A stretch of DNA of 57,597 nucleotides from Desulfosporosinus sp. HMP52 (GCF_000765145.1 NZ_JMGA01000007.1:1-57597); one strand, 5' to 3'; positions 24,899 through 33,677 are shown, counted from the stretch's first letter. Notes: a model not told the origin generated them from the sequence alone. Program-made: numbers and translations.

Positions 24899-27133
24899 TT
24901 AGGTTCCTCCCGAATGGATTCGTTTGACCTCAGTGATGTCTTTAACCTTACGTATTTTTTGCATAACCATTTTAAGGTGTTCTAGATTCCTAATCTCAAT
25001 TCGTAACTGGATATGAGCCACATCCCCTTTACCAACTCGAGCATTGATCCCCAGAATATGTGTGCGGGTATCTAAAACTGTATTCATAACCTCTGTGACC
25101 AGACGTGGCTTATCCATGCCGTAGATTTGGATATCGACAGGGTAAGTGGAGTCTGCTTGTTCTGCCCACATAACCTCAACGATCCGATTACTCTCTTCAT
25201 CTGAGTGACTAAGGACATTACTACAATCCTCACGATGAATAGAAACTCCTCGCCCACGGGTAATGTAACCCATGATCAAATCTCCAGGCAGAGGATTACA
25301 ACACTGAGCAAAACGTATCAGTACATTATCGACACCTTTAACCCTAACCCCATGGGATGCTTTGCCGTATGAAATCTGAGCCGGTGCTTTACCTTCCCCC
25401 TGTTGAAGGGCGGCGAGCTGCATCTTCTCTCGTTCTTCTTTGGTAAGATCCTCACGCAAGCGCATTAAAACTTTATTGGTTGTAAGTACTCCGTCCCCTA
25501 TAGAAGCGTATAGATCATCCAATCCAACAAAGTTGTAATTTCTCCCGATAACCATAAGACTTTCCGGCTTAAGGACATCTGCGGGATCAAGGCCTAACTT
25601 ACGCACCTCACGCTCCAGGTTTTCACGCCCGCGTATGATATTATCTTCACGCTGTTCTTTCTTAAACCATTGACGAATTCGATTTTTAGCTTGTGATGTT
25701 TTAACAAAAGACAGCCAATCTCGGCTGGGGCCGCTCCCTTGCTTCGAGGTAAGGATTTCCAAAATATCTCCGTTATTTAATTTTGTCTCAAGCGGAACAA
25801 TTCGCCCATTGATCTTGGCACCCACACAGCGATGACCTACATCCGTATGAACCCGATAAGCAAAGTCTATCGGACAGGAGTCTGCAGGTAATTCAACCAC
25901 ATCTCCCTTAGGCGTAAATACAAAAACCGTATCGGCAAACAAGTCAATTTTTAAGGACTCCATAAATTCCCCGGCGTCCCGTGAATCATGCTGCCATTCC
26001 AACAGTTGACGCAGCCAGGAGAGTTTTTGCTCGAAATTCACACTCGTTGTTTTGTTACCACAGTCTTTGCCATTAGCCCCCTTGGTAGCGCACTCTTTGT
26101 TACTTCCTTCCTTGTACTTCCAGTGGGCGGCAATCCCGTATTCCGAAGTTCGGTGCATCTCACAGGTTCGGATTTGGATTTCAAAAGGTTCCCCATGCAG
26201 TCCAATCAGGGTTGTATGCAGAGATTGATACATATTTGGCTTAGGCATGGCAATATAATCTTTAAACCGACCGGGTATGGGCTTCCACATAGTATGAATG
26301 ATTCCTAAGGCACCGTAGCAATCGTTGACAGAGTCCACAATAACTCGAATTGCCATTAAGTCGTAGATTTCACTCAGGTCTTTGTTCTGGGTGGTCATTT
26401 TACGATAGATGCTGTAAAAATGTTTAGGACGACCGGCAATATCGGCATAAATCTCAACTTCATCCAGACGTTCCCGCATTTGCACAATAACTTCATTGAT
26501 ATAGGCTTCACGCTCTCGCCGTTTGAGTGCTATTCCTTCAACAAGGTCATAGTATTCCTGGGGCTTTAAATATCGAAAGGAAAGATCCTCCAACTCCCAT
26601 TTAATTCTAAAAATACCTAAACGGTTAGCTAAAGGAGCAAATATTTCTAGAGTTTCTTGAGCAATTTCCTTTTGTTTTTGCTCTGAGTGATATTTTAAAG
26701 TGCGCATGTTATGAAGACGATCAGCTAGTTTGATGAGAATGACTCGAATGTCTTTAGCCATTGCTAAAAACATTTTTCGTAAATTTTCCACTTGTTGTTC
26801 AACTTTACTCTTATACTCGATTCGGCCGAGTTTTGTAACACCGTCAACAAGCAGAGCAATCTCAGATCCAAATTCCTTTTCTATATCAGCAATAGTGAAT
26901 TCAGTGTCCTCCACTACATCATGCAGCAAGGAGGCTGCAATTGTAGCCTCATCCATTTCAAGTTCAACCAAGATCTGGGCAACTTCTAAGGGGTGTAAGA
27001 TATAATCTTCCCCTGAATTGCGAAGTTGGTTCCTATGCGCTATTTCAGCAAAGTGATAGGCCTTATCCACAATTGCTAACCGTGATTGCGGAAACTTCTT
27101 TTTCATTTTTACTAATAATTCTGGGAAGGACAT
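24899..27133 (-). CDS. Bifunctional (p)ppGpp synthetase/hydrolase Rel
   Basis: A long RelA/SpoT homologue, 744 residues. The HD hydrolase domain carries H71-D72 ([12 protein letters not shown]); the synthetase domain is at about 240-350 with the [12 protein letters not shown] segment (the RxKD motif of bifunctional enzymes); TGS at about 405-465; a zinc-finger/helical part with QCCNPLPGD; and an ACT domain at the end. It makes (p)ppGpp when uncharged tRNA blocks the ribosome and degrades it otherwise. It is commonly named rel or relA in Firmicutes. Confidence 0.96.
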   Translation of the reverse strand: MSFPELLVKMKKKFPQSRLAIVDKAYHFAEIAHRNQLRNSGEDYILHPLEVAQILVELEMDEATIAASLLHDVVEDTEFTIADIEKEFGSEIALLVDGVTKLGRIEYKSKVEQQVENLRKMFLAMAKDIRVILIKLADRLHNMRTLKYHSEQKQKEIAQETLEIFAPLANRLGIFRIKWELEDLSFRYLKPQEYYDLVEGIALKRREREAYINEVIVQMRERLDEVEIYADIAGRPKHFYSIYRKMTTQNKDLSEIYDLMAIRVIVDSVNDCYGALGIIHTMWKPIPGRFKDYIAMPKPNMYQSLHTTLIGLHGEPFEIQIRTCEMHRTSEYGIAAHWKYKEGSNKECATKGANGKDCGNKTTSVNFEQKLSWLRQLLEWQHDSRDAGEFMESLKIDLFADTVFVFTPKGDVVELPADSCPIDFAYRVHTDVGHRCVGAKINGRIVPLETKLNNGDILEILTSKQGSGPSRDWLSFVKTSQAKNRIRQWFKKEQREDNIIRGRENLEREVRKLGLDPADVLKPESLMVIGRNYNFVGLDDLYASIGDGVLTTNKVLMRLREDLTKEEREKMQLAALQQGEGKAPAQISYGKASHGVRVKGVDNVLIRFAQCCNPLPGDLIMGYITRGRGVSIHREDCSNVLSHSDEESNRIVEVMWAEQADSTYPVDIQIYGMDKPRLVTEVMNTVLDTRTHILGINARVGKGDVAHIQLRIEIRNLEHLKMVMQKIRKVKDITEVKRIHSGGT

Positions 27134-27192
27134 AGGTGAACTCCTCTCATCCTTGCAATAACACTTGATTTACCACTCAGATAGCTGCAGAT

Positions 27193-27705
27193 CTAGTACT
27201 CTACGAGAGAAAAAACCGGATAATCAATCAGCTTCTCACGGCCATTTAAGAATGCCAATTCAATTAGAAAGCCCATGCCAACTACGTCTGCCCCAATCTT
27301 TCGGATTAAATTTGCTGTTGCCAACATTGTTCCGCCAGTTGCTAACAGATCATCAACCATAACTACTCGTTCTCCGGGCTTTATAGCATCTGCATGTACT
27401 TCTAATGTATCGAATCCATATTCTAAAGCATAAGTCTCAGAAATCGTTTTTGAAGGCAATTTGCCAGGCTTGCGAACTGGAACAAATCCTACACCTAAGG
27501 CATAGGCCACCGGGGCACCAAATAAGAAACCCCGGGCTTCAGGCCCCACAATGACATCAGGCTTCCAAGGTTTTATCTTTTCTACAAAAGCATCGATAGC
27601 TTGGTGATATACTTCACCCTCTTTAAGCAGAGTAGTAATGTCCTTATAGGAAATTCCCTCCTTGGGAAAATCAGATATGACGCGAATATGATTTCTAAAA
27701 TCCAT
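27193..27705 (-). CDS. apt: Adenine phosphoribosyltransferase
   Basis: APRT (170 residues) salvages adenine with PRPP to AMP. The PRPP motif [14 protein letters not shown] and the start [17 protein letters not shown] are typical. ATG at 27705 is chosen: it gives the usual 170 residues and AAAGGCGG lies nine bases upstream, overlapping a longer frame from 27732. The order recJ-apt-rel-dtd matches B. subtilis. Confidence 0.95.
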   Translation of the reverse strand: MDFRNHIRVISDFPKEGISYKDITTLLKEGEVYHQAIDAFVEKIKPWKPDVIVGPEARGFLFGAPVAYALGVGFVPVRKPGKLPSKTISETYALEYGFDTLEVHADAIKPGERVVMVDDLLATGGTMLATANLIRKIGADVVGMGFLIELAFLNGREKLIDYPVFSLVEY

Positions 27706-27775
27706 GTCTTTAAGCCGCCTTTCTTTAAGCATACTTCAAATTGAGTGACAGCAACCTTTATTAAGAGAGTAATTC

Positions 27776-30199
27776 TTAATGGACTTTAAGCACTGAATTT
27801 AACAGTTCTTTGTGAAACTTTAATGCCTGATCAAACCGTTCTTTGGTTAAGCGATAGCGCGAAGAGGACTCCAACTCTAATTTGCTTTTCGCGGGAATCC
27901 ATTTTAGAAAGAACTCCTCCGATCCCCCAAGACATTGGATAAGTCCTAACTCTTCAAATATCTTCAAGGCAGCTTTTTGGGTTTGGGATACTGTTTGATT
28001 CACACCCCAAAGAAAGGGGTTAGCCGTTTTCGATTTGGTCTGGAGTTCCCGATATAATTCAACGAGCTCATCGCGAGATATAAAACAACAACGGTGACGA
28101 ACTCTTTCCTCAAGAGGGCTTTCAAATCCTGCTAGTGCAATACGAAATATACCTAATCCCCGTAATTTTTCGACACCCTCCTTGAAATCCTCGCCTGTTA
28201 GCGGCAGGCCGAGTATCATGCCAAAATCTTGCTTAACTATTGCTTGTTCATTGCCATCTAGATGCTTGTCCGGCATGAGACTTCTAGGGGAATTATCGCT
28301 ATTAGGGAAATCATTCCCAAGTCGTAGAGTCGGCATACTCCCTGTATTGTCCCAAACCCATAAACCTTCATTTTTTTGTAATGCCCATTCAGACCTCGGC
28401 ATATATCTCCAATCTAACCATTCTATTTCCGGTTCCTCAAGTGTAGCAGCTATTTCCTGATATGTATCAGCTTGAGTGTCTTTGCTGAAAGGATCTGTCC
28501 AATCTGCCTTAGGCTGGACATCCTTAATCATTAATTGAACATCCTCCCGCCCCCGAAAAGTATTCCAATCTAGAGCAAAAGCGGCATCCAAGGTTTGTTT
28601 ATCCTGAAGAGCTTGTAAACGTTCTCCTATTCTGAAAGCAATCCCTTCTTGTTCTCCTTTAGATCCAAAGCGGAATTTAATATGACTTTGTTCTTTCCCA
28701 ACAGCGCCCAAGGAATGCACAGGAATTCCCTTACAAGCTAGAATTGGGCCGGGATTTCCAAGTCCAAAGGGGGCCATTTGCTCAAGTTGACGAAGTAAGT
28801 CTGGAGAGACCATATTCAGAGTAACTAAGGAATCAACTCGTAAGACTTCTTGAAACAGAGCTTCATCAAAGGCTAATGCTTGCGTATTAAGGCCCTCTCT
28901 GAGTTTTTCAATATCTTTTGTAAGGAGAGAAAAGCCAGCAGCCTGTCTATGTCCACCAAACTTTGTTAGAAGATGGGCCTGTTGGCTTAATTGTTCTAAA
29001 ACCGGATACCCCAGAATTCCACGAGCTGATCCCTTAGCCTCATCCCCATCTTCCGAGATCATAAAAACCGGTCGATAATACCGTTCTACTAAGCGGGAGG
29101 CCACAATCCCCACAACCCCATGATGCCAATTTTCTGCTGAAAGAACGATAACTCTGGGCAGCGGTTTACCCTCTAATAAGGAAACGGCTTCTGCAAGGAT
29201 CTCCTTTTCTGTTTCCTGACGCATTTGGTTTTCTTTGGTTAACTGCCGTGCAAGTTCACCAGCTCGTTCGGGATCCTCGGATAAGAGAAGTTCCAACCCC
29301 GCTCGGGCGCTATCCATCCGCCCGGCAGCGTTGATTCTCGGAGCAACCATAAAGCCGATTTGTCCAGCTTTAAGTGGTTTATCCTTTAAACCACACTCCT
29401 CAAGAAGAGCAGCTAGGCCAGGGTGATTGGTTTCTTCCATTTGGCGAAGACCATAATGAACCAGAATCCGGTTTTCCCCAACTACCGGGACAAGGTCTGC
29501 AATAGTCCCTAAAGCAACTAAATCTAAAAGATACATTTCCGCTTGAATGCCTACTTCAAGGTTTCCCAGAGATTGTAACAAGGCCTGAGCCAATTTAAAC
29601 GCTACCCCAACTCCGGCTAAATCACGAAATGGGTAACCTGAATTTTCAAGCTTCGGATTGATAATAGCAAAGGCCTCCGGCAACACTTGACCGGGTTCAT
29701 GGTGGTCAGTAATGATAATATCAATATTACTGGTTTTTGCTTGGATAACTTCGGCGGCTGCTGTAATTCCACAGTCAACGGTAATTATTACGCGCACTCC
29801 CGCCTTAGCCGCACGCTCAACAGCCTCAGCATGGAGACCATAACCTTCATCTTGGCGGTGAGGGATATAGGCTACCGCTTGAAAACCCAGATCTATAAGT
29901 ACTTTATATAATAAAGTGGTACTTGTCACTCCATCAACATCATAGTCTCCGTAAATAAGTATCTTTTCCTGACGCTTTAGGGCTAAAGTTAATCTTTCTA
30001 TGGTTTTCCTCATATCACAAAAACAGAAGGGAGAATTTAGATTTAAGAGGGTCGGATGCAAAAATTCAATAGCCTCTTCCGGCTTTTCATACCCTCTTTG
30101 AACCAGTATCTCTGAGACAATCGGCGAAATCCCTAATAAATTTCCCAGTGTTTCCGACCTACGTCCGGAAGATTTCGGTACCGACCATATGCGTTTCAC
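27776..30199 (-). CDS. recJ: Single-stranded-DNA exonuclease RecJ
   Basis: RecJ (807 residues) degrades single-stranded DNA 5' to 3' in recombination and mismatch repair. The DHH phosphoesterase core has YGDYDVDGVTS, TVDCGI, TDHHEPG and, in DHHA1, GGHRQAAGFS. An OB-fold domain and a long C-terminal region (about 560-807) follow, as in Firmicute RecJ. The start is GTG at 30199 with GGAGGAG upstream; a longer frame to 30271 lacks a site. Confidence 0.94.
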   Translation of the reverse strand: MKRIWSVPKSSGRRSETLGNLLGISPIVSEILVQRGYEKPEEAIEFLHPTLLNLNSPFCFCDMRKTIERLTLALKRQEKILIYGDYDVDGVTSTTLLYKVLIDLGFQAVAYIPHRQDEGYGLHAEAVERAAKAGVRVIITVDCGITAAAEVIQAKTSNIDIIITDHHEPGQVLPEAFAIINPKLENSGYPFRDLAGVGVAFKLAQALLQSLGNLEVGIQAEMYLLDLVALGTIADLVPVVGENRILVHYGLRQMEETNHPGLAALLEECGLKDKPLKAGQIGFMVAPRINAAGRMDSARAGLELLLSEDPERAGELARQLTKENQMRQETEKEILAEAVSLLEGKPLPRVIVLSAENWHHGVVGIVASRLVERYYRPVFMISEDGDEAKGSARGILGYPVLEQLSQQAHLLTKFGGHRQAAGFSLLTKDIEKLREGLNTQALAFDEALFQEVLRVDSLVTLNMVSPDLLRQLEQMAPFGLGNPGPILACKGIPVHSLGAVGKEQSHIKFRFGSKGEQEGIAFRIGERLQALQDKQTLDAAFALDWNTFRGREDVQLMIKDVQPKADWTDPFSKDTQADTYQEIAATLEEPEIEWLDWRYMPRSEWALQKNEGLWVWDNTGSMPTLRLGNDFPNSDNSPRSLMPDKHLDGNEQAIVKQDFGMILGLPLTGEDFKEGVEKLRGLGIFRIALAGFESPLEERVRHRCCFISRDELVELYRELQTKSKTANPFLWGVNQTVSQTQKAALKIFEELGLIQCLGGSEEFFLKWIPAKSKLELESSSRYRLTKERFDQALKFHKELLNSVLKVH

Positions 30200-30293
30200 A
30201 AATATCTCCTCCAGACTTTCATTATAGAACAGCGCAAAAATTGCAGCAACCATTATCAATGGCCGAACCAACTCTCACTCAATTATGCCTCAC

Positions 30294-31283
30294 TTATCTC
30301 TCTTTATCTCGAACTTCTGACCTCAGATTACTCCTTCGGGGTCTATAACCACAGCGCTGACAGGTAGAAGTCACCCCATTCTCCACAGGGCATTCTTCCT
30401 CTCTGGTGCTACATGGTTCCGCATGAATCAAGACATAAGTTATAGATAATTTCTCATTAATCTCTTGTTCAATCCTATCACAGAGTTCATGAACGTCAAC
30501 CACAGGGGTAAATTTGGCAACAACTAAATGCAAATCAACATGCCGTTCTGCTCCGGCTTTACGGGTCCGTAGTTTATGAAATTCAACAAATTCTTCCTCA
30601 TATAGTTGGAGCACTTCAGCAATAATCCTTCGCTCTTCATCAGGCAAGCTAACATCAACTAGCGGTGCAAAGGCCTTTTTGGAAAGGTCAATCGCCGCTC
30701 GTATGATCATAAAGGCAACCCCAAGTGCAATAACGGGGTCAATTATAATCCACCCGGTAAATTTTATAATTAGTAATCCGAATAAAACCCCTAGAGATGT
30801 ATAGATATCTGTCCGCAAATGTAAGGCATCTGCTTCAAGAGCTACAGAATCGGTCTTTATCGCAACTTTCATCAGACGTGTAGATACAATGAAATTCATA
30901 ACCGCCGAGACGGCCATAATTAGCAGACCTAATCCCAGCCCTAAATCCGAAACATGGCCTCCACTGCCGCTAAGGATTTCTCTGATTTTCTGAATCGCTT
31001 CAACGATTATCATCAGTGCTGCCACAAATATTAGCGCAGCTTCAATCGTACCCGAAACATTTTCAATTTTTCCATGTCCATAAGCATGGCATGAATCTGC
31101 AGGCTTGCCGGATTCCTTTACGGCAAAAAGAGCAATAATGGCCGCTATTAAATCAATACCCGAATGAATTCCTTCTGACAAGATACTAACGGAACCACTA
31201 AGAAAGCCGATTACAACCTTAGATAATGTCAATATTATATTTGAAACGACTGATAATGTGGCGACTTTTGTCTTCTCATTCAT
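30294..31283 (-). CDS. Cation diffusion facilitator (CDF) metal exporter
   Basis: A CDF-family metal/proton antiporter of 329 residues with six helices in the first 210 residues and a ferredoxin-like cytoplasmic domain after that. The metal site is H40/D44 (GIHSGID) and H155/D159 (DALHLRTD), with a histidine in place of the aspartate of FieF-like members. A C-terminal cysteine cluster (CSTREEEC, CQRCGYRPRR) is unusual and may bind metal. Start at 31283, with GAGGAGA upstream. A NiCo-like riboswitch candidate precedes it, which points to Co/Ni export; Zn, Fe or Mn remain possible. Confidence 0.9.
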   Translation of the reverse strand: MNEKTKVATLSVVSNIILTLSKVVIGFLSGSVSILSEGIHSGIDLIAAIIALFAVKESGKPADSCHAYGHGKIENVSGTIEAALIFVAALMIIVEAIQKIREILSGSGGHVSDLGLGLGLLIMAVSAVMNFIVSTRLMKVAIKTDSVALEADALHLRTDIYTSLGVLFGLLIIKFTGWIIIDPVIALGVAFMIIRAAIDLSKKAFAPLVDVSLPDEERRIIAEVLQLYEEEFVEFHKLRTRKAGAERHVDLHLVVAKFTPVVDVHELCDRIEQEINEKLSITYVLIHAEPCSTREEECPVENGVTSTCQRCGYRPRRSNLRSEVRDKER

Positions 31284-31340
31284 GACAACTCTCCTCACCA
31301 ATTCTTTCAGTAAAGCGCTGCTAAAAGAATCTAACTACAT

Positions 31341-31420
31341 AAAAATAGGACCCCTTATAATAAGGTAGTCCCGCAGATTACTCTGCTGCCCCAAAGCTGA
31401 AGCCCAGCTATATGCCTGAC
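31341..31420 (-). promoter_or_regulatory. NiCo (czcD-type) riboswitch candidate with terminator
   Basis: Minus-strand order: CAGGCA (31413-31418), a 5-bp hairpin AGCTG/CAGCT (31395-31409), GGGGCA (31387-31392), a perfect hairpin GCAGA-GTAA-TCTGC (31373-31386), GGGAC (31368-31372). This is the junction order of NiCo riboswitches, with GGCA and GGGAC flanking the fourth stem. GGGAC is also the 5' end of a terminator (31341-31372: GGACTACCTT/AAGGGGTCC then TATTTTT), so ligand binding and termination exclude each other. One internal stem seems reduced compared with the known type. Confidence 0.6.
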
Positions 31421-31436
31421 ATAATAAGTTATGTAT

Positions 31437-31465
31437 AAGATAACAAAAAATATACATAATAGCAA
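31437..31465 (-). promoter_or_regulatory. Promoter of the CDF leader
   Basis: Minus-strand TTGCTA (31460-31465), 17-base spacer, TATCTT (31437-31442), about 20 bases before the riboswitch candidate. Confidence 0.5.
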
Positions 31466-31511
31466 GGTTTTGTTTAGGCTCACTATTTCATTAAAATAGT
31501 GTATGTTTCCC

Positions 31512-31958
31512 TTAGGCAGTGAGAATGTTTCCGTAAATAATCCCACATATTCCTAACATTATTCTTAAAATTGTCGGAGCAAAGCTCCATAATACCTGAC
31601 TCTTCTTACTCTTGGGAATAAGCCCAGTGCCGAAAACTAAAGCCCATAGCAGTATAGCAATAATAGGTGTTGCAAAGGCACCAAACATAACTAAGCTTGT
31701 CAGCCCTCCTACAAGCCCTCCTACAATTTGAGTTTTATTTGCTCTCTTTCCAACCGTAAACAGAAGTAAAATCCCCAGAAGTCCACCAACTATTAGTGGA
31801 ATTTCCCAATACCAAAACTGTGGTGCATCATAAGCAAGAAGGTTTATTCCGCTTAAAGCCACTATTGCAGCAAAGGTTCCCCAGATTCCTCCAAAGAAAA
31901 TCATTCCTGCGCAAATAAGAAGTATACCCTCTAATAGAACTAGTTGTATAAATCCCAA
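31512..31958 (-). CDS. Small polytopic membrane protein, unknown
   Basis: A 148-residue protein with four or five hydrophobic segments (about 5-25, 28-42, 50-67, 78-110, 125-147) joined by short loops with few charges (GKRANKTQ, PKSKKS). It resembles small DUF456-like membrane proteins in its glycine-rich helices, but I cannot assign a family. The start codon is TTG with a G-rich ribosome binding site. It lies upstream of the CDF gene but a separate promoter and riboswitch lie between, so they are not obligatorily co-transcribed. Confidence 0.6.
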   Translation of the reverse strand: MGFIQLVLLEGILLICAGMIFFGGIWGTFAAIVALSGINLLAYDAPQFWYWEIPLIVGGLLGILLLFTVGKRANKTQIVGGLVGGLTSLVMFGAFATPIIAILLWALVFGTGLIPKSKKSQVLWSFAPTILRIMLGICGIIYGNILTA

Positions 31959-32161
31959 GTACCCTTTCCCCCCATTGTTTCTTCGTGTTAGTATATCCCA
32001 CCAATTACCAGTCTAATCCAACAGAAAAATTACTTTGTAATTTGGCATACAATCCTTTATTTGTTAACATAGTTATATTATTCCACATACTCTGTATCAA
32101 GGTAGATGTAATTCAAACCTTTACCAAGAATTATTTCTATATTGAAAAGGAGGTTTTTGCT

Positions 32162-32263
32162 ATGTGGTGGGGACGTCGTTGGGGTTGGGGTTTCCCTTGG
32201 TTGGGCTTCGGTCCTTGGTTTGGTTTCGGTCCTTGGTGGGGCTTTCGCCGCTGGTGGTGGTAG
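32162..32263 (+). CDS. Trp/Gly/Phe-rich 33-residue microprotein
   Basis: A 33-residue protein with 11 tryptophans, built from W-G-F-P units: it opens MWWGRRWGWGFPW, has two near-repeats of GFGPW(F/W), and ends FRRWWW. It has four arginines in two RR pairs and no acidic residue. AAAAGGAGG at 32145-32153 is a very strong ribosome binding site eight bases before the ATG, which is the main reason to believe it is real; a longer frame from 31985 ignores it. It faces away from six YjcZ-like genes. An amphipathic membrane- or coat-associated role is a guess. Confidence 0.65.
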   Translation: MWWGRRWGWGFPWLGFGPWFGFGPWWGFRRWWW

Positions 32264-32363
32264 GCCGTAAACTCTAGGATAATCCTGATGTTTAAACTTT
32301 AATCTTATATTGATATATTAATCTCATTCTAGCCTTCTATAATTATGACTCTTTTTAAATTTA

Positions 32364-32405
32364 TAGATAATGGCGCTGCAGCAATATGCCGGTGCCATTA
32401 TCTAT
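32364..32405 (+). terminator. Hairpin after the Trp-rich gene
   Basis: AGATAATGGC pairs with GCCATTATCT, then ATTTCCTT. T tract is weak, so termination efficiency is unclear. Confidence 0.55.
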
Positions 32406-32500
32406 TTCCTTACTTACTCAACAACTTAAGCCCCCTACCCTCTACTACCTCAAGTCTATAACTATGTAAAAGTGTGTGAAGGGATCTTCTTCCATAGCCG

Positions 32501-32531
32501 AAAAAAGGCCCCTCGTTGCCAAGGGGCCTTA
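32501..32531 (-). terminator. Terminator of the YjcZ-like cluster
   Basis: Minus-strand AAGGCCCCT-TGGCAACG-AGGGGCCTT followed by TTTT: a strong intrinsic terminator just after the last tiny gene. Confidence 0.88.
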
Positions 32532-32547
32532 AACACTCTAATCTAAC

Positions 32548-32649
32548 TTAAAATATAACTCCCAAAGCGATCAGAATCAAAACGGCAATAGCTATAATTC
32601 CAGCCCCAGCATACCCACCGGCACCGGCACAAGCACCATATCCGTACAT
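32548..32649 (-). CDS. YjcZ-like tiny membrane protein, type A (gene 6)
   Basis: A 33-residue protein: a Gly/Ala/Tyr-rich head (MYGYGACAGAGG) then one hydrophobic helix ending IALGVIF. GGAGGTG precedes the ATG. The shape matches the YjcZ-type tiny transmembrane sporulation proteins of Bacillus. It is the last of six such genes; its tail is nearly identical to those at 32820 and 33212 (type A: GIIAIA(I/V)LILIALGVIF). Too short for usual gene callers. Confidence 0.75.
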   Translation of the reverse strand: MYGYGACAGAGGYAGAGIIAIAVLILIALGVIF

Positions 32650-32689
32650 GAACTTCACCTCCATTTGTCAACTTAAATGTGATACAAAC

Positions 32690-32788
32690 TTAGAATACGA
32701 TTCCCATTGCGATAAGCAAAAGAATGATTACAACAACGATTGCGATTCCTGCACCTAATCCAGTGCCAACTCCACCTGCTCCAAACAT
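32690..32788 (-). CDS. YjcZ-like tiny membrane protein, type B (gene 5)
   Basis: A 32-residue protein starting MFGAGGVGTGLGAG and ending in the type B helix IVVVIILLLIAMGIVF. GGAGGTC lies eight bases before the ATG. It is most similar to the gene at 32992. A single-span membrane peptide; function unknown, with a spore-formation link inferred from the family. Confidence 0.75.
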   Translation of the reverse strand: MFGAGGVGTGLGAGIAIVVVIILLLIAMGIVF

Positions 32789-32819
32789 ATTATTGACCTC
32801 CTTTTAATTACTATTTTGT

Positions 32820-32966
32820 TTAGAATATAACTCCTAAGGCAATTAGGATTAGAATAGCGATTGCGATAATTCCTGCTCCAATTCCACTACCAACTGGGGC
32901 AGACTGCGGACAACAAACCCCCGCTCCATAACCTGCAGCTCCAGCACCATATCCATATCCGTACAT
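32820..32966 (-). CDS. YjcZ-like tiny membrane protein, type A (gene 4)
   Basis: A 48-residue type A member: MYGYGYGAGAAGYGAG head, a VCCPQSAPVGS insert with two adjacent cysteines, then the helix GIIAIAILILIALGVIF. GAGGAGG is the ribosome binding site. The CCP insert is shared with the gene at 33212. Confidence 0.77.
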   Translation of the reverse strand: MYGYGYGAGAAGYGAGVCCPQSAPVGSGIGAGIIAIAILILIALGVIF

Positions 32967-32991
32967 AATATCTCCTCCTCTTATTTAATTA

Positions 32992-33084
32992 CTAAAATAC
33001 GATTCCCATTGCGATAAGCAAAAGAATAATAACTACAACTGCAGCAATCCCTGCACCTAATCCACCTGCGCCTGCTCCAAACAT
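32992..33084 (-). CDS. YjcZ-like tiny membrane protein, type B (gene 3)
   Basis: A 30-residue type B member, the shortest here: MFGAGAGGLGAG head and the helix VVVIILLLIAMGIVF. GGGAGGTC is the ribosome binding site. A hairpin lies upstream, between it and gene 2 of the cluster. Confidence 0.75.
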   Translation of the reverse strand: MFGAGAGGLGAGIAAVVVIILLLIAMGIVF

Positions 33085-33123
33085 ACTTATGACCTCCCTT
33101 ATCCGTTTTAAAACTCCCACTCA

Positions 33124-33163
33124 GCGAAACCCATCCTCAGACTTTTGCCATCGGGGGTTTCGC
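33124..33163 (-). other. Stem-loop between YjcZ-like genes 2 and 3
   Basis: A perfect 9-bp stem GCGAAACCC / GGGTTTCGC with a 22-base loop, and no T tract after it. It could adjust the ratio of upstream to downstream transcripts, or mark a separate small RNA. It fits no riboswitch I can name. Confidence 0.5.
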
Positions 33164-33211
33164 CACCGAAGCTTAAAGTTTTTTGCTCAACAACTCCCTA
33201 AGGGTTAGCTA

Positions 33212-33406
33212 TTAAAAAATAACGCCTAAAGCAATTAAGATGAGAATAGCGATTGCGATAATTCCTGCTCCGATTCCATTACCTACCGGGGCAACCGGGG
33301 CGACTGGGGTGACTGGGCAGCATGCTCCACCATATCCTGCTCCACCATATCCCGCTCCACCAAATCCTGCTCCACCAAATCCTGCTCCTGCTCCATATCC
33401 GTACAT
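33212..33406 (-). CDS. YjcZ-like membrane protein, type A with GFGGAG repeats (gene 2)
   Basis: A 64-residue type A member, the longest. The head has four tandem units G(F/Y)GGAG, then ACCPVTPVAPVAPVG and the helix GIIAIAILILIALGVIF. AAGGAGG is the ribosome binding site. The internal repeats and their matching codons (GGAGCAGG-type) show recent expansion by slippage. Tail identity with genes 4 and 6 shows a common origin. Confidence 0.82.
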   Translation of the reverse strand: MYGYGAGAGFGGAGFGGAGYGGAGYGGACCPVTPVAPVAPVGNGIGAGIIAIAILILIALGVIF

Positions 33407-33453
33407 TGTATTTCCTCCTTATAGTTCATTTTTTAGAAGTTAGAAGATCTTTA

Positions 33454-33579
33454 TTAGAAAACTATACCCATTGCAATTAACAAGAGGATAATTACTACAA
33501 CTACTGCAATCCCCGGTAAGAAATTAGGTCCACATCCAACACCTTCAACACCTTCAACTGCTCCAATACCATATGCCAT
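33454..33579 (-). CDS. YjcZ-like tiny membrane protein, type B (gene 1)
   Basis: A 41-residue type B member and the first gene of the run: MAYGIGAVEGVEGVGCGPNFLPG, then the helix VVVVIILLLIAMGIVF. AAGGAGGTAAC precedes the ATG. The two glutamates and the PNFLPG segment set it apart from the other type B members. A candidate sporulation promoter lies about 55 bases upstream. Confidence 0.78.
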   Translation of the reverse strand: MAYGIGAVEGVEGVGCGPNFLPGIAVVVVIILLLIAMGIVF

Positions 33580-33627
33580 ATTAGTTACCTCCTTATTCCA
33601 ATATACTCTATTTTCTTGGGCTCACAG

Positions 33628-33655
33628 TAAGATATGTAAAAAACGGATAATGTGT
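33628..33655 (-). promoter_or_regulatory. Candidate sigma-K-type promoter of YjcZ-like cluster
   Basis: Minus strand AC (33654-33655), 17 bases, CATATCTTA (33628-33636), matching the AC-N16/17-CATANNNTA pattern of mother-cell sigma-K promoters. The motif is short, so chance is possible. Confidence 0.35.
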
Positions 33656-33677
33656 TAATATTTTCCAAAATAAATTA

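Noticed and set aside
31985-32263. 92-residue version of the Trp-rich gene
   Set aside because: The upstream part crosses a strong ribosome binding site and AT-rich promoter-like DNA; the ATG at 32162 is far better.
33124-33163. c-di-GMP or other known riboswitch in the YjcZ-like cluster
   Set aside because: The conserved GEMM-type bases are not seen; only a plain stem-loop can be supported.
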